Source of the DNA: Victivallales bacterium
GTDB taxonomy: Bacteria > Verrucomicrobiota > Lentisphaeria > Victivallales > JAADHT01
Direction of reading: 5' to 3'
Assembly (NCBI GenBank): GCA_016930955.1
Contig: JAFGFR010000138.1
Location: forward strand, 1-6,513
DNA: 6,513 bases
Below are positions 6,490 to 6,513 of the stretch, piece by piece. The notes below the pieces were generated by a model. The model had not been told where the DNA came from. It made no database searches and saw only the letters and a list, made by a program, of their open reading frames with translations. Numbering within the stretch: position 1 is the stretch's first letter; each line of letters opens with the position of its first letter. A program made the translations under genes and the position numbers.

Positions 6490-6513
6490 TCTTAAATGCG
6501 CATTATCAATCTC

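Overview
This window looks like part of a carbohydrate-degradation locus. It holds three large genes, all on the + strand: a 5'-truncated gene for a large glycoside-hydrolase-like protein (1-2340), a complete gene for a GH95-like (alpha-L-fucosidase superfamily) glycosidase (about 2685-5153), and a complete gene for an uncharacterised alpha/alpha-toroid protein (about 5233-6465). There are no RNA genes, CRISPR arrays, transposases or regulators. Large, poorly characterised glycosidases packed together in this way are typical of the PVC group (Lentisphaerota, Kiritimatiellota, Planctomycetota, Verrucomicrobiota). That placement is inference from protein style, not from a marker gene.

Layout. 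The first gene enters from the left edge with no visible start. It reads as a beta-sandwich, a TIM-barrel-like catalytic region and a C-terminal beta domain, and resembles the DUF6067/GH123-like proteins. A low-complexity tract (284-338) of GGGTTCA and GTTCAGGGGGCAG repeats interrupts its N-terminal domain in frame. The 329-344 bp gap that follows (2341-2684) is unusual. It has two strong Shine-Dalgarno sequences, each feeding a very short or broken reading frame: a 43-codon coding-looking frame that is intact only if one T is removed, and a 7-codon minicistron just before the GH95-like gene. A 40-codon basic ORF lies between them, and its stop overlaps the minicistron start as ATGA. I see no convincing terminator in this gap.

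The GH95-like protein keeps the family architecture and the probable general acid. At the positions of the canonical catalytic Asn/Asp base pair I read Asp and Glu instead, so alpha-1,2-fucosidase activity should not be assumed. The third gene follows within about 80 bp and is probably co-transcribed. It has QW-like repeats (F/IL-K-x-TQ...G-x-F) and a His/Asp/Trp-rich motif suggestive of a toroid active site, but I recognise no named family. Neither the GH95-like protein nor the toroid protein has a visible signal peptide, so both may act on imported oligosaccharides in the cytoplasm.

Base composition changes at the gap: sampled lines of the first gene are about 60% G+C, while the second and third genes run roughly 40-55%. 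The first gene may therefore have a different history from the downstream pair.
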